64,000 nt of DNA from Quadrisphaera sp. RL12-1S (GCF_014270065.1 NZ_JACNME010000003.1:248001-312000), one strand, 5' to 3'; shown: positions 9,129 through 19,636, counted from the first letter of the stretch. A program made the numbers and translations. The notes: a model not told the origin generated them from the letters alone.

Positions 9129-10730
9129 TCAGACCAGGGGCAGGGAGACGGTCGCGAAGGAGTGCGGCGGCAGCTCGACGGTGAGCACCCCGTCCGAGAC
9201 CGTCGCGCCGTCGAAGGCCCGCGGCGCCACGGCGTCGCCCTGCTGGGGCGTGTTGTGCGCCTGCAGTGCGTCCGCGGTGAGCAGACGGGCCGTCGGCTCC
9301 CCCACCGCGGCACCGCGCAGGTCCAGCCGGACCGTGACGGGCGCCTCGGCGTCGAGGTTGGTCAGCGAGACCAGCGCCGCGCCGCCGGAGGTGCTCGCGG
9401 AGACCGACACCGTGGTCAGGTCGACGGAGCTGCGGTCGAGGGCGTGGCCACCGATGCCGACGACGTCGGCGACCGTGCGGCTGGGCACCGCGCCGCGCAG
9501 GTGCACCGGCAGGTGCGCGGCGTCCTGGTGGGCCTTGTTCATCTCGAAGACGTGGTAGCTCGGCGTGAGCACCAGCGCCCCGGTCTCCTCGTCGGTGAGG
9601 ATCATCGCCTGCAGCACGTTGACCGTCTGCGCGATGTTCGCCATCACCAGGCGGTCCGCGTGGCGGTGGAAGCCGTCGAAGTGGACCGACGCCACGAGCG
9701 CGTCGCGCAGGGCGTTCTGCTGGTACAGGAAGCCCGGGTTGGTGCCCGGCTCGACGTCGAACCACGTGCCCCACTCGTCCAGCACCAGGCCGACGCGCTT
9801 GTCGGGGTCGTACGCGTCCATGACCTTCGCGTGCCCCGCCAGCACGGCCTCCACGCGCTGGGCCTGCGCCATCGTCGCGTAGTACTCGTCGGTGTCGAAC
9901 TCGGTGGCGCTGCCCTTGTGCTCCCAGGGGCCGGCCACCGTGTAGCAGTGGAAGGAGATCGCCTGGAAGCTGGAGTTGCCGTGCCCGAGCACCTCGCCGT
10001 CGCCGAGGGCCCGGCCGAGGGCCTTCATGAGCACCTCGGTCCAGCGGTAGTCGGCGTTGGTGGCCCCGGCGGCGATCCGGTAGAGCTTGTTGTCCCCCAT
10101 GTCGCGGCTGTACGTCGCGAACTGGCGGGCCAGCGCGGCGTAGGCCTCCGCGCTCATGTTGCCGCCGCAGCCCCACGGCTCGTTGCCCAGGCCCCAGTAG
10201 GTGACCTTCCACGGCTCGTCGCGGCCGTTGGCGCGGCGCAGCGCCGCCATCGGCGAGTCGTCGGCGCGGGTGAGGTACTGCACCCAGTCGCTGGACTCGG
10301 CTACGGTGCCGGAGCCGACGTTGGCGGAGATGTACGGCTCGGTGCCGAGCAGCTCGCACAGGTGCATGAACTCGTGGGTGCCGAAGGAGTTGTCCTCCAC
10401 CACGTCGCCCCAGTGGCTGTTGACCATGCGCGGGCGCTGCTCGCGCGGGCCGATGCCGTCCTTCCAGTGGTAGTCGTCGGCGAAGCAGCCGCCCGGCCAG
10501 CGCAGGTTGGGGATGTCGAGCGCGCGCAGCGCCTCCACCACGTCGAGGCGGATGCCGCCCTCGTTGGGGAGGTCGGAGTCCTCCCCCACGTAGAAGCCGC
10601 CGTAGATGCAGCGCCCCAGGTGCTCGGCGAAGTGGCCGTAGACGTGCCGGCTGATGGTGTGGCCCGGCAGGTCGAGGTCGATGACGCCCTCGACGGTGGT
10701 GGACGCGGACGTGCTGGGGGTGGCGCTCAC
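9129..10730 (-). CDS. Alpha-L-arabinofuranosidase, GH51
   Basis: About 533 residues. GH51 hallmarks include NLRWPGGCFADDYHWKDG, WGLGNEPWGCGG (Glu is the acid/base) and LVLDEWGTWFD (Glu is the nucleophile). GTG at 10730 is chosen because AGGAG precedes it at 5-6 nt; the ATG at 10781 lies inside the operator region. There is no signal peptide, so the enzyme is probably cytoplasmic and acts on imported arabino-oligosaccharides. It is divergent from a LacI regulator, with a palindromic operator between them. Confidence 0.92.
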   Translation of the reverse strand: MSATPSTSASTTVEGVIDLDLPGHTISRHVYGHFAEHLGRCIYGGFYVGEDSDLPNEGGIRLDVVEALRALDIPNLRWPGGCFADDYHWKDGIGPREQRPRMVNSHWGDVVEDNSFGTHEFMHLCELLGTEPYISANVGSGTVAESSDWVQYLTRADDSPMAALRRANGRDEPWKVTYWGLGNEPWGCGGNMSAEAYAALARQFATYSRDMGDNKLYRIAAGATNADYRWTEVLMKALGRALGDGEVLGHGNSSFQAISFHCYTVAGPWEHKGSATEFDTDEYYATMAQAQRVEAVLAGHAKVMDAYDPDKRVGLVLDEWGTWFDVEPGTNPGFLYQQNALRDALVASVHFDGFHRHADRLVMANIAQTVNVLQAMILTDEETGALVLTPSYHVFEMNKAHQDAAHLPVHLRGAVPSRTVADVVGIGGHALDRSSVDLTTVSVSASTSGGAALVSLTNLDAEAPVTVRLDLRGAAVGEPTARLLTADALQAHNTPQQGDAVAPRAFDGATVSDGVLTVELPPHSFATVSLPLV

Positions 10731-10761
10731 GGGACTCCTCGGGGCGGCGTTGCACGGGAAG

Positions 10762-10780
10762 TGGTTTATCGATACAACCA
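10762..10780. promoter_or_regulatory. LacI-family operator candidate
   Basis: TGGTTTATCGATACAACCA is an imperfect palindrome centred on ATCGAT, the usual LacI/GalR operator architecture. It sits between the divergent GH51 and lacI-type genes, so it may control both. Confidence 0.65.
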
Positions 10781-10840
10781 AGGGGTGCGCGGGCTGTCAA
10801 GGCAGGCCGCGGGCAGACTCGACGGACCAGGAGGTGGCGG

Positions 10841-11926
10841 ATGACGACGATGCGCGACGTCGCGGCGGCGGCCGGCGTCTCGCCCATGACCGTCTCCAAC
10901 GTGCTCGCCGGCCGCAGCAACGTCAGCGAGGAGACGCGCCGCCGCGTGCTCGACGTCGTCGAGCGCACCGGGTACCGCGTCAACACCGCGGCGCAGAGCC
11001 TGCGGCGCGGCCGCACGGGCATCGTGGGGCTCGCCGTGCCCGAGGTCCACAGCCACTACTTCGGCCTGCTGGCCGCGCGCCTCATCGCCCGCCTCGCCCC
11101 CGAGGGCCTGCGGGTGGTGGTCGAGCAGACCGGCGCCAGCCGCGAGGGCGAGCTGGCGGCCATCACCGCCTCGCGGGTCAGCGCCTACGACGGCCTGGTG
11201 CTCTCGGCGGTCGGCCTCGACCCCGACGACGTGCTGGCCATCGCCGGGGACCTGCCCGTCGTCGTCCTCGGCGAACGGCAGGACGTCCGCCGCTTCGACC
11301 ACGTGGAGATGGCCAACACCGAGGGCGCCGCCGCGGCGACCCGTCTGCTGCTGGACCGGGGCTGCCGCCACCTGGTGGCCCTCGGGATGCCGGACCTCAC
11401 CTCCCTGGACTCCCTGCACCTCCCGGACGACGACGCGCGGCCGCGCCCGCAGGGCCCCGGCCACCACGGTGACGCCTTCCGGCTGCGGGCGCTGGGGGTG
11501 AGGGACGCCGTGGCGGCGGTCCCGGGCGCCCGCGCCGTGGCCGTGCACGGCGGAGCGAGCACGCTGGCCAGCGGCGCGGCGCTCACGCGGGAGGCGCTGG
11601 TCCGGGAGCCGCGGCTGGACGGCCTCGTCTGCGCCACCGACACCCTGGCCATCGGGGCGCTGCGCGCCCTGGCGGACGCGGGCCGGCGCGTGCCGGACGA
11701 CGTGCTGGTGGCCGGGTTCGACGACGTCGCCGACGGCGCCTTCACGGTGCCGTCCCTGACCACGGTCACCCCCGGGCACGACGTCATGGTCGAGGAGACC
11801 GCGCGCCTGCTGCTGCGCCGCATCGCCGACCCCACCGCCGCGCCGGAGCGCTTCGTGAGCCCGTTCGCGGTGGTGGAACGGGAGTCGACCCGCCGCACGC
11901 CGGGCCCCGGAGGCCACGGCAGCTGA
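10841..11926 (+). CDS. LacI-family transcriptional regulator
   Basis: About 361 residues. The N-terminal LacI helix-turn-helix is plain (MRDVAAAAGVSPMTVSNVLA, then SEETRRRVLDVVERTGYRVN), followed by a periplasmic-binding-protein-like effector domain (DGLVLSAVGLD, DNLAIGALRAL-type segment, and VAGFDDV near the end). GGAGG precedes the ATG. It probably represses the divergent arabinofuranosidase gene and itself. Confidence 0.9.
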   Translation: MTTMRDVAAAAGVSPMTVSNVLAGRSNVSEETRRRVLDVVERTGYRVNTAAQSLRRGRTGIVGLAVPEVHSHYFGLLAARLIARLAPEGLRVVVEQTGASREGELAAITASRVSAYDGLVLSAVGLDPDDVLAIAGDLPVVVLGERQDVRRFDHVEMANTEGAAAATRLLLDRGCRHLVALGMPDLTSLDSLHLPDDDARPRPQGPGHHGDAFRLRALGVRDAVAAVPGARAVAVHGGASTLASGAALTREALVREPRLDGLVCATDTLAIGALRALADAGRRVPDDVLVAGFDDVADGAFTVPSLTTVTPGHDVMVEETARLLLRRIADPTAAPERFVSPFAVVERESTRRTPGPGGHGS

Positions 11927-12073
11927 CCGCGGTCACCTCCGGGACCGACCGAGGTCACCTGCGGCACTGACCGCGGTCACCTCCAGCACTGACCGCGGTC
12001 ACCTGCGGCGGCGTCGCCCCAGGAACGCCCCACCACACCTGACCGCGGTCACCCCCGGGACTGACCGCGGTCA
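11924..12073. repeat. Tandem array of 12-bp palindromes, phased at 22 bp
   Basis: TGACCGCGGTCA occurs at 11924, 11968, 11990, 12040 and 12062, with a degenerate copy CGACCGAGGTCA at 11946. Spacings are 22, 22, 22, 50 and 22 bp; each is followed by CCTGCGG/CCTCC-type spacer. The first copy overlaps the lacI-type stop codon. No gene is present between 11927 and 12192. It could be a regulator-binding array or an intergenic palindromic repeat family. Confidence 0.8.
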
Positions 12074-12149
12074 CCTGCGGCAGCGCCCACCACGGGGGTC
12101 CCGGCCCGGCTGGAGCCCGCTCGCAGCAGCCGCGCCACTATCGGTAGCA

Positions 12150-12165
12150 ACACTATCGACAGTGT
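12150..12165. promoter_or_regulatory. MerR-type operator candidate
   Basis: ACACTATCGACAGTGT is a 14/16 palindrome just upstream of the probable -10 box TAGCGT at 12179-12184, a position typical of MerR-family operators within a promoter. Confidence 0.5.
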
Positions 12166-12192
12166 CGCTCTCCATCGGCTAGCGTCTCCGCC

Positions 12193-12876
12193 GTGCGCAT
12201 CTCCGAGCTGGCCGAGCGCAGCGGCACCGCGCCGGCCACCATCAAGTTCTACGTGCGGGAGGGACTGCTCCCGTCCGCCGAGAAGACCGGCTACAACCAG
12301 GTCTCCTACGGCGAGGAGCACGTGCGCCGCCTGCACCTCGTGCGGGCCCTGGTCGAGGTCGGCGGGCTGCCGATCGCCCGCGTGCGCGCCGTCGTCGCCG
12401 CCGTCGACGACCCCGCCGTCGACCTGCGGGAGGTGATGGGCGCCGCCCAGCGGGCCCTGCCCGGCAGGGACGCGGCGTCGCCGCCGTCGGCGTCCTCCCT
12501 CGCGGCCGTCGCCGAGGTGGCGCAGGCGCAGGGCTGGGTGGTGGAGGACGGCAACCCCGGCGTGCACCAGGCCGCCGCGGTGCTCGACAGCTGGGTGGGC
12601 CTCGGCCGCAAGGACCTCTTCGACGGCCTGCCCGAGTACGCCCGCGCCGCCGACACCATCGCCCGCGCCGACCTGGCGCGGGTCTGGCCCGACGCCGCGG
12701 ACCGGGACCGCAGCGCCGAGACCGTGGTGGTCGGGACCGTCCTGGGAGACGCCCTGGTGGCGGGGCTGCGCCGCATCGCCCAGGAGCACGTCGCACGCAC
12801 CACCCGCCCGACCGACCTCAGCCGCCCGGCCAGCCCGCCCGACCCGACCAGCCCGCCCACCGAGGAGCCGTCATGA
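12193..12876 (+). CDS. MerR-family transcriptional regulator
   Basis: About 227 residues. The N-terminal MerR DNA-binding domain reads RISELAERSGTAPATIKFYV with the following EEHVRRLHLVRAL segment. The rest is a helical domain of unknown ligand and a Pro/Thr-rich tail. The TAGCGT box ends 8 nt before the GTG, so the mRNA is probably leaderless. The end overlaps the next gene by 4 bases (ATGA), giving a three-gene operon with a membrane protein and an SRPBCC protein. Confidence 0.85.
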   Translation: MRISELAERSGTAPATIKFYVREGLLPSAEKTGYNQVSYGEEHVRRLHLVRALVEVGGLPIARVRAVVAAVDDPAVDLREVMGAAQRALPGRDAASPPSASSLAAVAEVAQAQGWVVEDGNPGVHQAAAVLDSWVGLGRKDLFDGLPEYARAADTIARADLARVWPDAADRDRSAETVVVGTVLGDALVAGLRRIAQEHVARTTRPTDLSRPASPPDPTSPPTEEPS

Positions 12877-13844
12877 CCGCGTCCGACCTGCGCCGCTCTC
12901 CCCTGCTCTGGGTGGGCGCGGCGACGCTCGTGCTGGTGGTCCCCACCACCGTCCTCGCCGCGGCCGACCCGGTCCGCATCACCGGGGTGGACGGCTGGCT
13001 CAAGCCGCTGAAGTTCGAGCTGTCGATCGCGCTCTACGCGGTGACGCTCGCGTGGCTGCTGACCCGGCTGCGCCGCGGGCGGCGCCTCGCGGGCGCCCTG
13101 GGAGCGGTGGCCGGAGCGCTGCTGGTGGTCGAGATGGTCATCATCCTGGGCGCGGCGGCGCTGGGGACCACGAGCCACTTCAACGTCTCCACCCCCGGCC
13201 ACGCGGCGGCGTTCGCCGTGATGGGCCTGAGCATCGCCGTCGTCTGGGTCATCACGGCCGTGGTGGGCGTGCTGCTGTGGCGCAGCCCGTCCGGGGACGC
13301 GGCGTTCGACCTCTCGGTGCGCGCCGGGGTGGTCCTCGCACTGGCGGGCATGGCGGTGGCCTTCCTCATGACCTCCCCCACGCCCGCGCAGCTGGCCGAC
13401 TTCCGCGGCATCGCCGGCGCCCACACGGTCGGTGCCGCCGATGGCGGTCCCGGCCTGCCGCTGCTCGGCTGGAGCACCGCGGCCGGCGACCTGCGCGTCC
13501 CGCACTTCGTGGGCATGCACGCCCTGCAGGGCCTCCCGCTGCTCGTGCTCGCGCTGCAGCTGGTGGCGCGTCGCTGGCCCGCGGCGGCCGCCCTCCTGAC
13601 CCCGCGGGTCCGGCTGCAGCTGGTGGCCCTCGCCAGCGCGGGCTGGGCAGCGGCGCTGGCGCTGCTGACGTGGCAGGCGCTGGCCGGGCAGTCCGTGGTG
13701 GCGCCCGCCGGCGCGGTGCTCGGCGCCGGCGCCGCGGTGGCCGTGGCCGGCGCGGCCGCCACCGCCGTCGTCCTCCTGCGAGCCCGTCGGGCGGCTCGGT
13801 CTCCGCTGGCGGGTGACGCCCGAGGGGCCAGGCTGGTCGGGTGA
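12873..13844 (+). CDS. Polytopic membrane protein of unknown function
   Basis: About 323 residues with roughly eight hydrophobic helices. A conserved-looking segment GWLKPLKFELSIALYAVTLAW follows the first helix. No catalytic motif or Pfam family is recognised. It is translationally coupled to the MerR gene before it and to the SRPBCC gene after it, so the three products likely act together, perhaps in a membrane or small-molecule stress response. Confidence 0.7.
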   Translation: MTASDLRRSPLLWVGAATLVLVVPTTVLAAADPVRITGVDGWLKPLKFELSIALYAVTLAWLLTRLRRGRRLAGALGAVAGALLVVEMVIILGAAALGTTSHFNVSTPGHAAAFAVMGLSIAVVWVITAVVGVLLWRSPSGDAAFDLSVRAGVVLALAGMAVAFLMTSPTPAQLADFRGIAGAHTVGAADGGPGLPLLGWSTAAGDLRVPHFVGMHALQGLPLLVLALQLVARRWPAAAALLTPRVRLQLVALASAGWAAALALLTWQALAGQSVVAPAGAVLGAGAAVAVAGAAATAVVLLRARRAARSPLAGDARGARLVG

Positions 13845-14329
13845 GCACGCGGCACCACTGGGTCCCGGTCCCCTCCCCGCTGGTCTGGGAGGTGCTGAGC
13901 GACCCGTGGAACTACCCGGTCTTCGTGGTGGGGACGGCCCACATGCGCGCCGTGGAGGGCGACTGGCCCACGGTCGGCGCCGTGCTGCACCACTCCTTCG
14001 GCTCCTGGCCGCTCATGCGGCGCGGCACGTCGACCCTGGACGCCGTGGAGCCCGGGAGGAGCCTGCGCCTGACGGCGAAGGGCTGGCCGCTGGGCGAGGC
14101 GAGCGTGGTGATCTCCCTGCGGGGGCAGCGGGACGGCACGGTGGTGACCATCGAGGAGGACGCCGTCTCGGGTCCGGGCAGCTGGGTGCCGAAGCCGCTG
14201 CGCAGCGTGGTCATCGGGCTGCGCAACAAGGAGCTGCTCGCCCGCCTCGAGGACCTCGCCGTCGGGCAGCTCGACGCCTCCCCCGCCGCCGAGCGCGCCG
14301 CGGGAGAGGCCTCCGAGACCGCCGGCTGA
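13841..14329 (+). CDS. SRPBCC-family protein (polyketide cyclase/dehydrase-like)
   Basis: About 162 residues. The opening WVPVPSPLVWEVLSDPWNYPVFVVG matches the start-like START/SRPBCC fold used for binding small hydrophobic ligands. The GTG start overlaps the stop of the membrane protein gene. No enzymatic residues can be assigned, so ligand binding or a coenzyme-Q/polyketide-cyclase-like role are both open. Confidence 0.7.
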   Translation: MSTRHHWVPVPSPLVWEVLSDPWNYPVFVVGTAHMRAVEGDWPTVGAVLHHSFGSWPLMRRGTSTLDAVEPGRSLRLTAKGWPLGEASVVISLRGQRDGTVVTIEEDAVSGPGSWVPKPLRSVVIGLRNKELLARLEDLAVGQLDASPAAERAAGEASETAG

Positions 14330-14369
14330 CCCGGACGCAGCCAGCGGGAGCCGGAGGAGCCGGCGGGAG

Positions 14370-14818
14370 TCAGCGGAGCGCGGCGCGCAGCGCCGTCACC
14401 ACGGGCATGTCCGCGGGCAGCCAGGCGACCCCGCCCACCCAGTCGTCGAGGTCGAGCCAGCGCAAGGCGTCGTGGTCCTCCAGGGGTGCCGGCTCGCCGG
14501 AGAGCACGCGGGCCCACCAGACCCGCAGGACGCCGACGCCGGGCAGCGGCCAGACGCCGTCCTCGGCGTACGGACCGCCGCCGCCCTCACCGCGGTGGGG
14601 CACCAGCTCGCCGCCGAGCTCCGCCTCCACGCCGAGCTCCTCGCGCAGCTCCCGCCGCAGCGCCTCCTGCGGGGTCTCGCCCGGCTCGACCTTGCCGCCG
14701 GGCAGCTCCCACCCGCCGGCCAGCGCCGAGGGGCTGCTGCGGCGGGCGGCCAGCAGCCGGGTGGGCGCCGCGAGGTCGTCGACCAGCGCGGCGCCCACCA
14801 CGAGCAGCGGGGCGGGCG

Positions 14819-14822
<4 letters not shown>
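14370..14822 (-). CDS. Nudix hydrolase (MutT-like)
   Basis: About 143-150 residues. The Nudix box is intact ([20 protein letters not shown] followed by ELGV), placing Mg2+-dependent hydrolysis of a nucleoside diphosphate derivative; the overall shape is like 8-oxo-dGTP diphosphatases. The start is uncertain: a CTG at 14822 has GGAGAGG 5 nt upstream and overlaps the DppF stop (CTGA), while GTG codons at 14801 and 14798 lack a ribosome site. It is the last gene of the peptide-transporter transcription unit by position. Confidence 0.82.
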
Positions 14823-15933
<1,111 letters not shown>

Positions 15934-15937
<4 letters not shown>

Positions 15938-17034
15938 GAGGAGACCTCGCTCTCAGCGCGGAAGAAGCGGGTGGGGTCCTCGGCGGCCAGCAGCTCGTCG
16001 CTGTGGTGGCACGCCGCGAGGTGGTCGGGGCTGACCACCGGCAGCTGCAGGCCGCCCGTCGCCGTGGCGCCGGCGGCGGGGCTGCGGTGGCGCAGGTCCG
16101 GCTCCTGGGCGCGGCAGTCGTCGCGGACCAGCGGGCAGCGCGGCCCGAAGGGGCAGCCCCGAGGCAGCGAGATGAGCGACGGCGGCGCCCCGGAGATCGG
16201 CCGCAGCCGCTCCCCCGCGCGCGTGCCCTCGGCCGAGGGCGTCGAGCCCAGCAGGCCCACCGTGTAGGGCATCAGCGGCTTGCTGAAGACCTCGGCGGTG
16301 GTGCCGATCTCCACCGGCTTGCCCGCGTACATCACCAGCACCCGGTCGGCGACCTGCGCGATGACGCCCAGGTCGTGGGTGATGAAGACGATGGCGGCGC
16401 CCACGGCGTCCTTGACCGACATGAGGGTGTCGAGCACCTGCGCCTGGACGGTCACGTCCAGGGCGGTGGTCGGCTCGTCGGCGATGATGACGTCGGGGTC
16501 GTTGATGATCGCCATCGCGATCATCGCCCGCTGGCGCATGCCGCCGGAGAACTCGTGCGGGTACGCGCGCAGCCGCGCCTCGGCCTGGGGGATGCCGACC
16601 AGGTCGAGCATCTCCTTGGCCCGCTTCATGGCCACCTTCTGCGGCACCGCGCTGTGGGAGCGCACCGCCTCGGCCAGCTGGTCGCCGACGGTGAAGACGG
16701 GGTTCATCGCCGTCATCGGATCCTGGAAGATCATGCTGACGCGCCGGCCGCGCAGACCGCGCTGCTGGCGCGCGCTCATGGTCAGCACGTCCTCACCGCG
16801 GAAGAGGATCCGCCCGGTGATCCGCGCGCTGCGCGGCAGCAGGCCCATGACGGCCATGGACGACACCGACTTGCCCGAGCCCGACTCGCCGACGATGCCG
16901 AGCACCTCGCGCGGCGCCACGGAGTAGTCCATGCCGCGCACGGCGCGCACCAGGCCGTCCTCCGTGGGGAAGGCGACGGTGAGGTCCTGGACCTGCAGGA
17001 CCGGCTGCTCGGCCGCCCGCTGGTCGGCGCTCAC
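15934..17034 (-). CDS. Peptide ABC transporter ATP-binding protein (DppD/OppD-type)
   Basis: About 366 residues. Walker A GESGSGKS, signature SGGMRQR, Walker [13 protein letters not shown] and the C-terminal [15 protein letters not shown] motif are visible. GTG at 17034 overlaps the stop of the permease gene by 4 bases; the longer open frame upstream is a shadow of the permease. Confidence 0.93.
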
Positions 17035-18038
17035 GAGCGCACCCTCGCCTGGCGCGGGTCGAACGCGTCGCGCAGGCCGTCGCCGATGAAGTTGACGCTC
17101 AGCGCGATGAGCACGATGAAGATGCCGGGCCACCAGAACAGCCAGGGCCGGGTGCTGAACGCTGACTCGTAGTTGCTGATGAGCAGGCCGAGGGAGGTCT
17201 CCGGCGGCCGCACTCCGAGGCCGAGGTAGCTCAAGGCGCTCTCCGTGAGGATCGCGACGGCGATGGTCAGCGTGGCGGACACGATGATGACGCCGAGGCT
17301 GTTGGGCAGGATGTGCTTGAAGATGATGCGGCTGCTCGAGGCGCCCATGGCGCGCGCGGCCTCCACGAACTCCTTCTCGCGCAGCGACAGGAAGCTGCCG
17401 CGGACCAGGCGGGCCAGAGAGGTCCACAGGACCAGTCCCAGCACCGCGCTGAAGAGGAAGATGTTGATGGCGCCGAACTTCCGTCCGAGCACCGCGCCGA
17501 TGACGATCACCGGGATGGTGATGAAGACGTCGGTGATGCGCATGAGCACCGCGTCGACCCAGCCGCGGTAGAAGCCGGCCAGCGCGCCGACGAGGGTGCC
17601 GATGGCGGTGGCGACGATCCCGACCACGAAGGCGATGATCAGCGAGCGCTGCGCTCCGCGCATGGTCAGCGCGAAGTAGTCGACGCCGATGTTGTCCTGC
17701 CCGAACGGGTGGTCGCCCAGCGACAGCCCGTCGCCGTCGAGCCACGGGAGGAGGTCGAGCGTGGGCCGTCCGCCGTTCTCGATCGGCGCCGGCTGCGTGT
17801 ACGTGTAGTGCCACCACCCCGGGATCCCGGCGAAGCCGATCGAGGTGAACGACAGCACGATGACGATGAGCAGCACGGCCATGCCGGCCAGGGCGCCGCG
17901 GTGGCGGAAGAACCGCCGGCGGACCAGCTGCCCCTGGGACAGGGCGACGACGGCGAGGCCGGAGGCGTCCCCGGAGTCTCCGCTGGCGCCGGGACCGCCG
18001 GGCTCACCGGCGGTGGTGCGGGGGTCGGTGGTGGTCAT
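17031..18038 (-). CDS. Peptide ABC transporter permease (DppC/OppC-type)
   Basis: About 335 residues. A short variable cytoplasmic head is followed by one helix, a periplasmic loop and five more helices. The EAA-like loop reads EFVEAARAMGASSSRIIFKHILPN. ATG at 18038 overlaps the DppB-type stop (ATGA). It forms the channel with the upstream permease. Confidence 0.92.
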   Translation of the reverse strand: MTTTDPRTTAGEPGGPGASGDSGDASGLAVVALSQGQLVRRRFFRHRGALAGMAVLLIVIVLSFTSIGFAGIPGWWHYTYTQPAPIENGGRPTLDLLPWLDGDGLSLGDHPFGQDNIGVDYFALTMRGAQRSLIIAFVVGIVATAIGTLVGALAGFYRGWVDAVLMRITDVFITIPVIVIGAVLGRKFGAINIFLFSAVLGLVLWTSLARLVRGSFLSLREKEFVEAARAMGASSSRIIFKHILPNSLGVIIVSATLTIAVAILTESALSYLGLGVRPPETSLGLLISNYESAFSTRPWLFWWPGIFIVLIALSVNFIGDGLRDAFDPRQARVRS

Positions 18039-19564
18039 GAGAGGCGGATCCTCGGGTCGAGGTAGGCGTAGACGAGGTCGGCCACGATGTTCAGCAGGAG
18101 CACCGCGGCGGCTGCGACGACGAAGAAGGCCATGACCGGCGGCGGGTCGGTGGTGTTGACGCCGGAGAGGAAGAGGGTCCCCATGCCCTGCCAGCCGAAG
18201 ATGCGCTCGGTGATGACCGCGCCGCCCACGACGGCCGCGAAGTCGAGCGCCACGAGCGTGGTCACCGGGATGAGCGCGTTGCGGAACGCGTGGCGCATGA
18301 TCACCGTGCGCTCGGTGAGGCCCTTGGCCCGCGCCGTGCGCACGTAGTCCTGGTTCATCGTCTCGAGCATGCTCGAGCGCGTGTAGCGCGTGTACTGGGC
18401 GAACGAGATGAGGACCAGCGTGATGCTCGGCAGCACCAGGTGCGTGAGCGTGTCGAGCGTCGTTTGCCAGAGGGTGCCCGTGTAGTTCGGCGTGTTGGAG
18501 CCGATGGTGGCGATGGGGCGCCCGAAGGTGCCGGCCACGTAGTCGGGCCAGGCGTACATGAGCCAGTCGACGAACCCGAGCGCGGCCACGACGGCGGCCG
18601 ACAGCACCGCGGCGCGGGCGGCGCGGCTCCTGTCGATGCCCCCGATGCCCGCCCCGGCTCCCCCGGCCACGACCAGGGTCACCAGGAAGAGGCCGATGAG
18701 CAGCGGCCAGGTCGGCTCCACGAGCACGCTGAGCGTGGCCACGTAGATGACGATCCCGACCACGGCGCCGACCAGCGAGGCGATGAGCACGCGGCGGGCG
18801 GCGAGCCCGGACACCAGCGCGGTGATGCCCACGGCGGCGGCCAGGCCCAGCACGGAGACGCCGGCGGGCCCCAGCGAGGGGCGCGCGAGGAAGTCCGTCT
18901 GCGAGACCACCAGCAGCAGGGCCGCGACGACGACGAACCCGACGGCGAAGGCCGCGCCGCGCCGCAGCCACGTGCGGCCCCCCACGAGGCTGATCGCGAA
19001 GAGACCGCCGATCACGGCGAGGACCAGCAGCACCGGCAGCGGGACCACGGGGTCTCCGAGCCACGTGTTGAAGGCGATGGCGCCGAACTGCTTGAGCAGC
19101 ACCGCTGCCCAGAAGATGGGCAGCGAGTAGAAGACGAACGAGAAGAACGTCAGCGTGTAGTCGAAGCTCGAGTACTGGCGCAGCGCCGAGACGATGCCCA
19201 CGGCGATGCCGGTGACGATGGCGAGCACCGTCGACAGCAGCACCAGGCGCAGCGTGCTCCCGAGCGCGAGGCCGAGCAGCGGCGCCACGGCCTGGCCGGT
19301 GCGGTTCACGCCCAGGCTGCCGTGCCCCCAGAGGTAGCCGGCGAGCTGGCCGAGCCAGTCGAAGTAGCGCAGCACCACAGGGGTGTTGAGCTGCATGATC
19401 TCCGTCCGCGCGGCGATGCGCGACGCCCGGTCACCGGGGTTGGAGATGTTGTACAGATCCTCGAGGGGGTCGCCGGAGTTGGCGACCAGCATGTACATGA
19501 GGAACGTGGCGACGAAGAAGACGCCGATCGAGATCAGCAGGCGCCTCAGGACGAAAGCGACCAC
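18035..19564 (-). CDS. Peptide ABC transporter permease (DppB/OppB-type) with internal insertion
   Basis: About 509 residues, against about 310-340 for most DppB proteins. The ends are canonical: N-terminal RRLLISIGVFFVATFLMYML and C-terminal EAA loop DYVRTARAKGLTERTVIMRHAFRN (shown in two parts at about residues 395-420). An extra block of about 150 residues, rich in hydrophobic helices, separates the second or third helix from the conserved C-terminal half. It is the first gene of the permease-ATPase operon, separated from the binding-protein gene by two hairpins. Confidence 0.88.
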   Translation of the reverse strand: MVAFVLRRLLISIGVFFVATFLMYMLVANSGDPLEDLYNISNPGDRASRIAARTEIMQLNTPVVLRYFDWLGQLAGYLWGHGSLGVNRTGQAVAPLLGLALGSTLRLVLLSTVLAIVTGIAVGIVSALRQYSSFDYTLTFFSFVFYSLPIFWAAVLLKQFGAIAFNTWLGDPVVPLPVLLVLAVIGGLFAISLVGGRTWLRRGAAFAVGFVVVAALLLVVSQTDFLARPSLGPAGVSVLGLAAAVGITALVSGLAARRVLIASLVGAVVGIVIYVATLSVLVEPTWPLLIGLFLVTLVVAGGAGAGIGGIDRSRAARAAVLSAAVVAALGFVDWLMYAWPDYVAGTFGRPIATIGSNTPNYTGTLWQTTLDTLTHLVLPSITLVLISFAQYTRYTRSSMLETMNQDYVRTARAKGLTERTVIMRHAFRNALIPVTTLVALDFAAVVGGAVITERIFGWQGMGTLFLSGVNTTDPPPVMAFFVVAAAAVLLLNIVADLVYAYLDPRIRLS

Positions 19565-19636
19565 GGGTGGAAACCCCTTTGCGGACGGACGGTCCGGACG
19601 AGCACTCTGGCGGTCCCGGCGCAGGGCCAGGTCAGC

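Noticed and set aside
11924-12073. CRISPR or riboswitch in the palindrome array
   Set aside because: Spacers are repeated rather than unique, and the short 12-bp palindromes do not form a known riboswitch fold.
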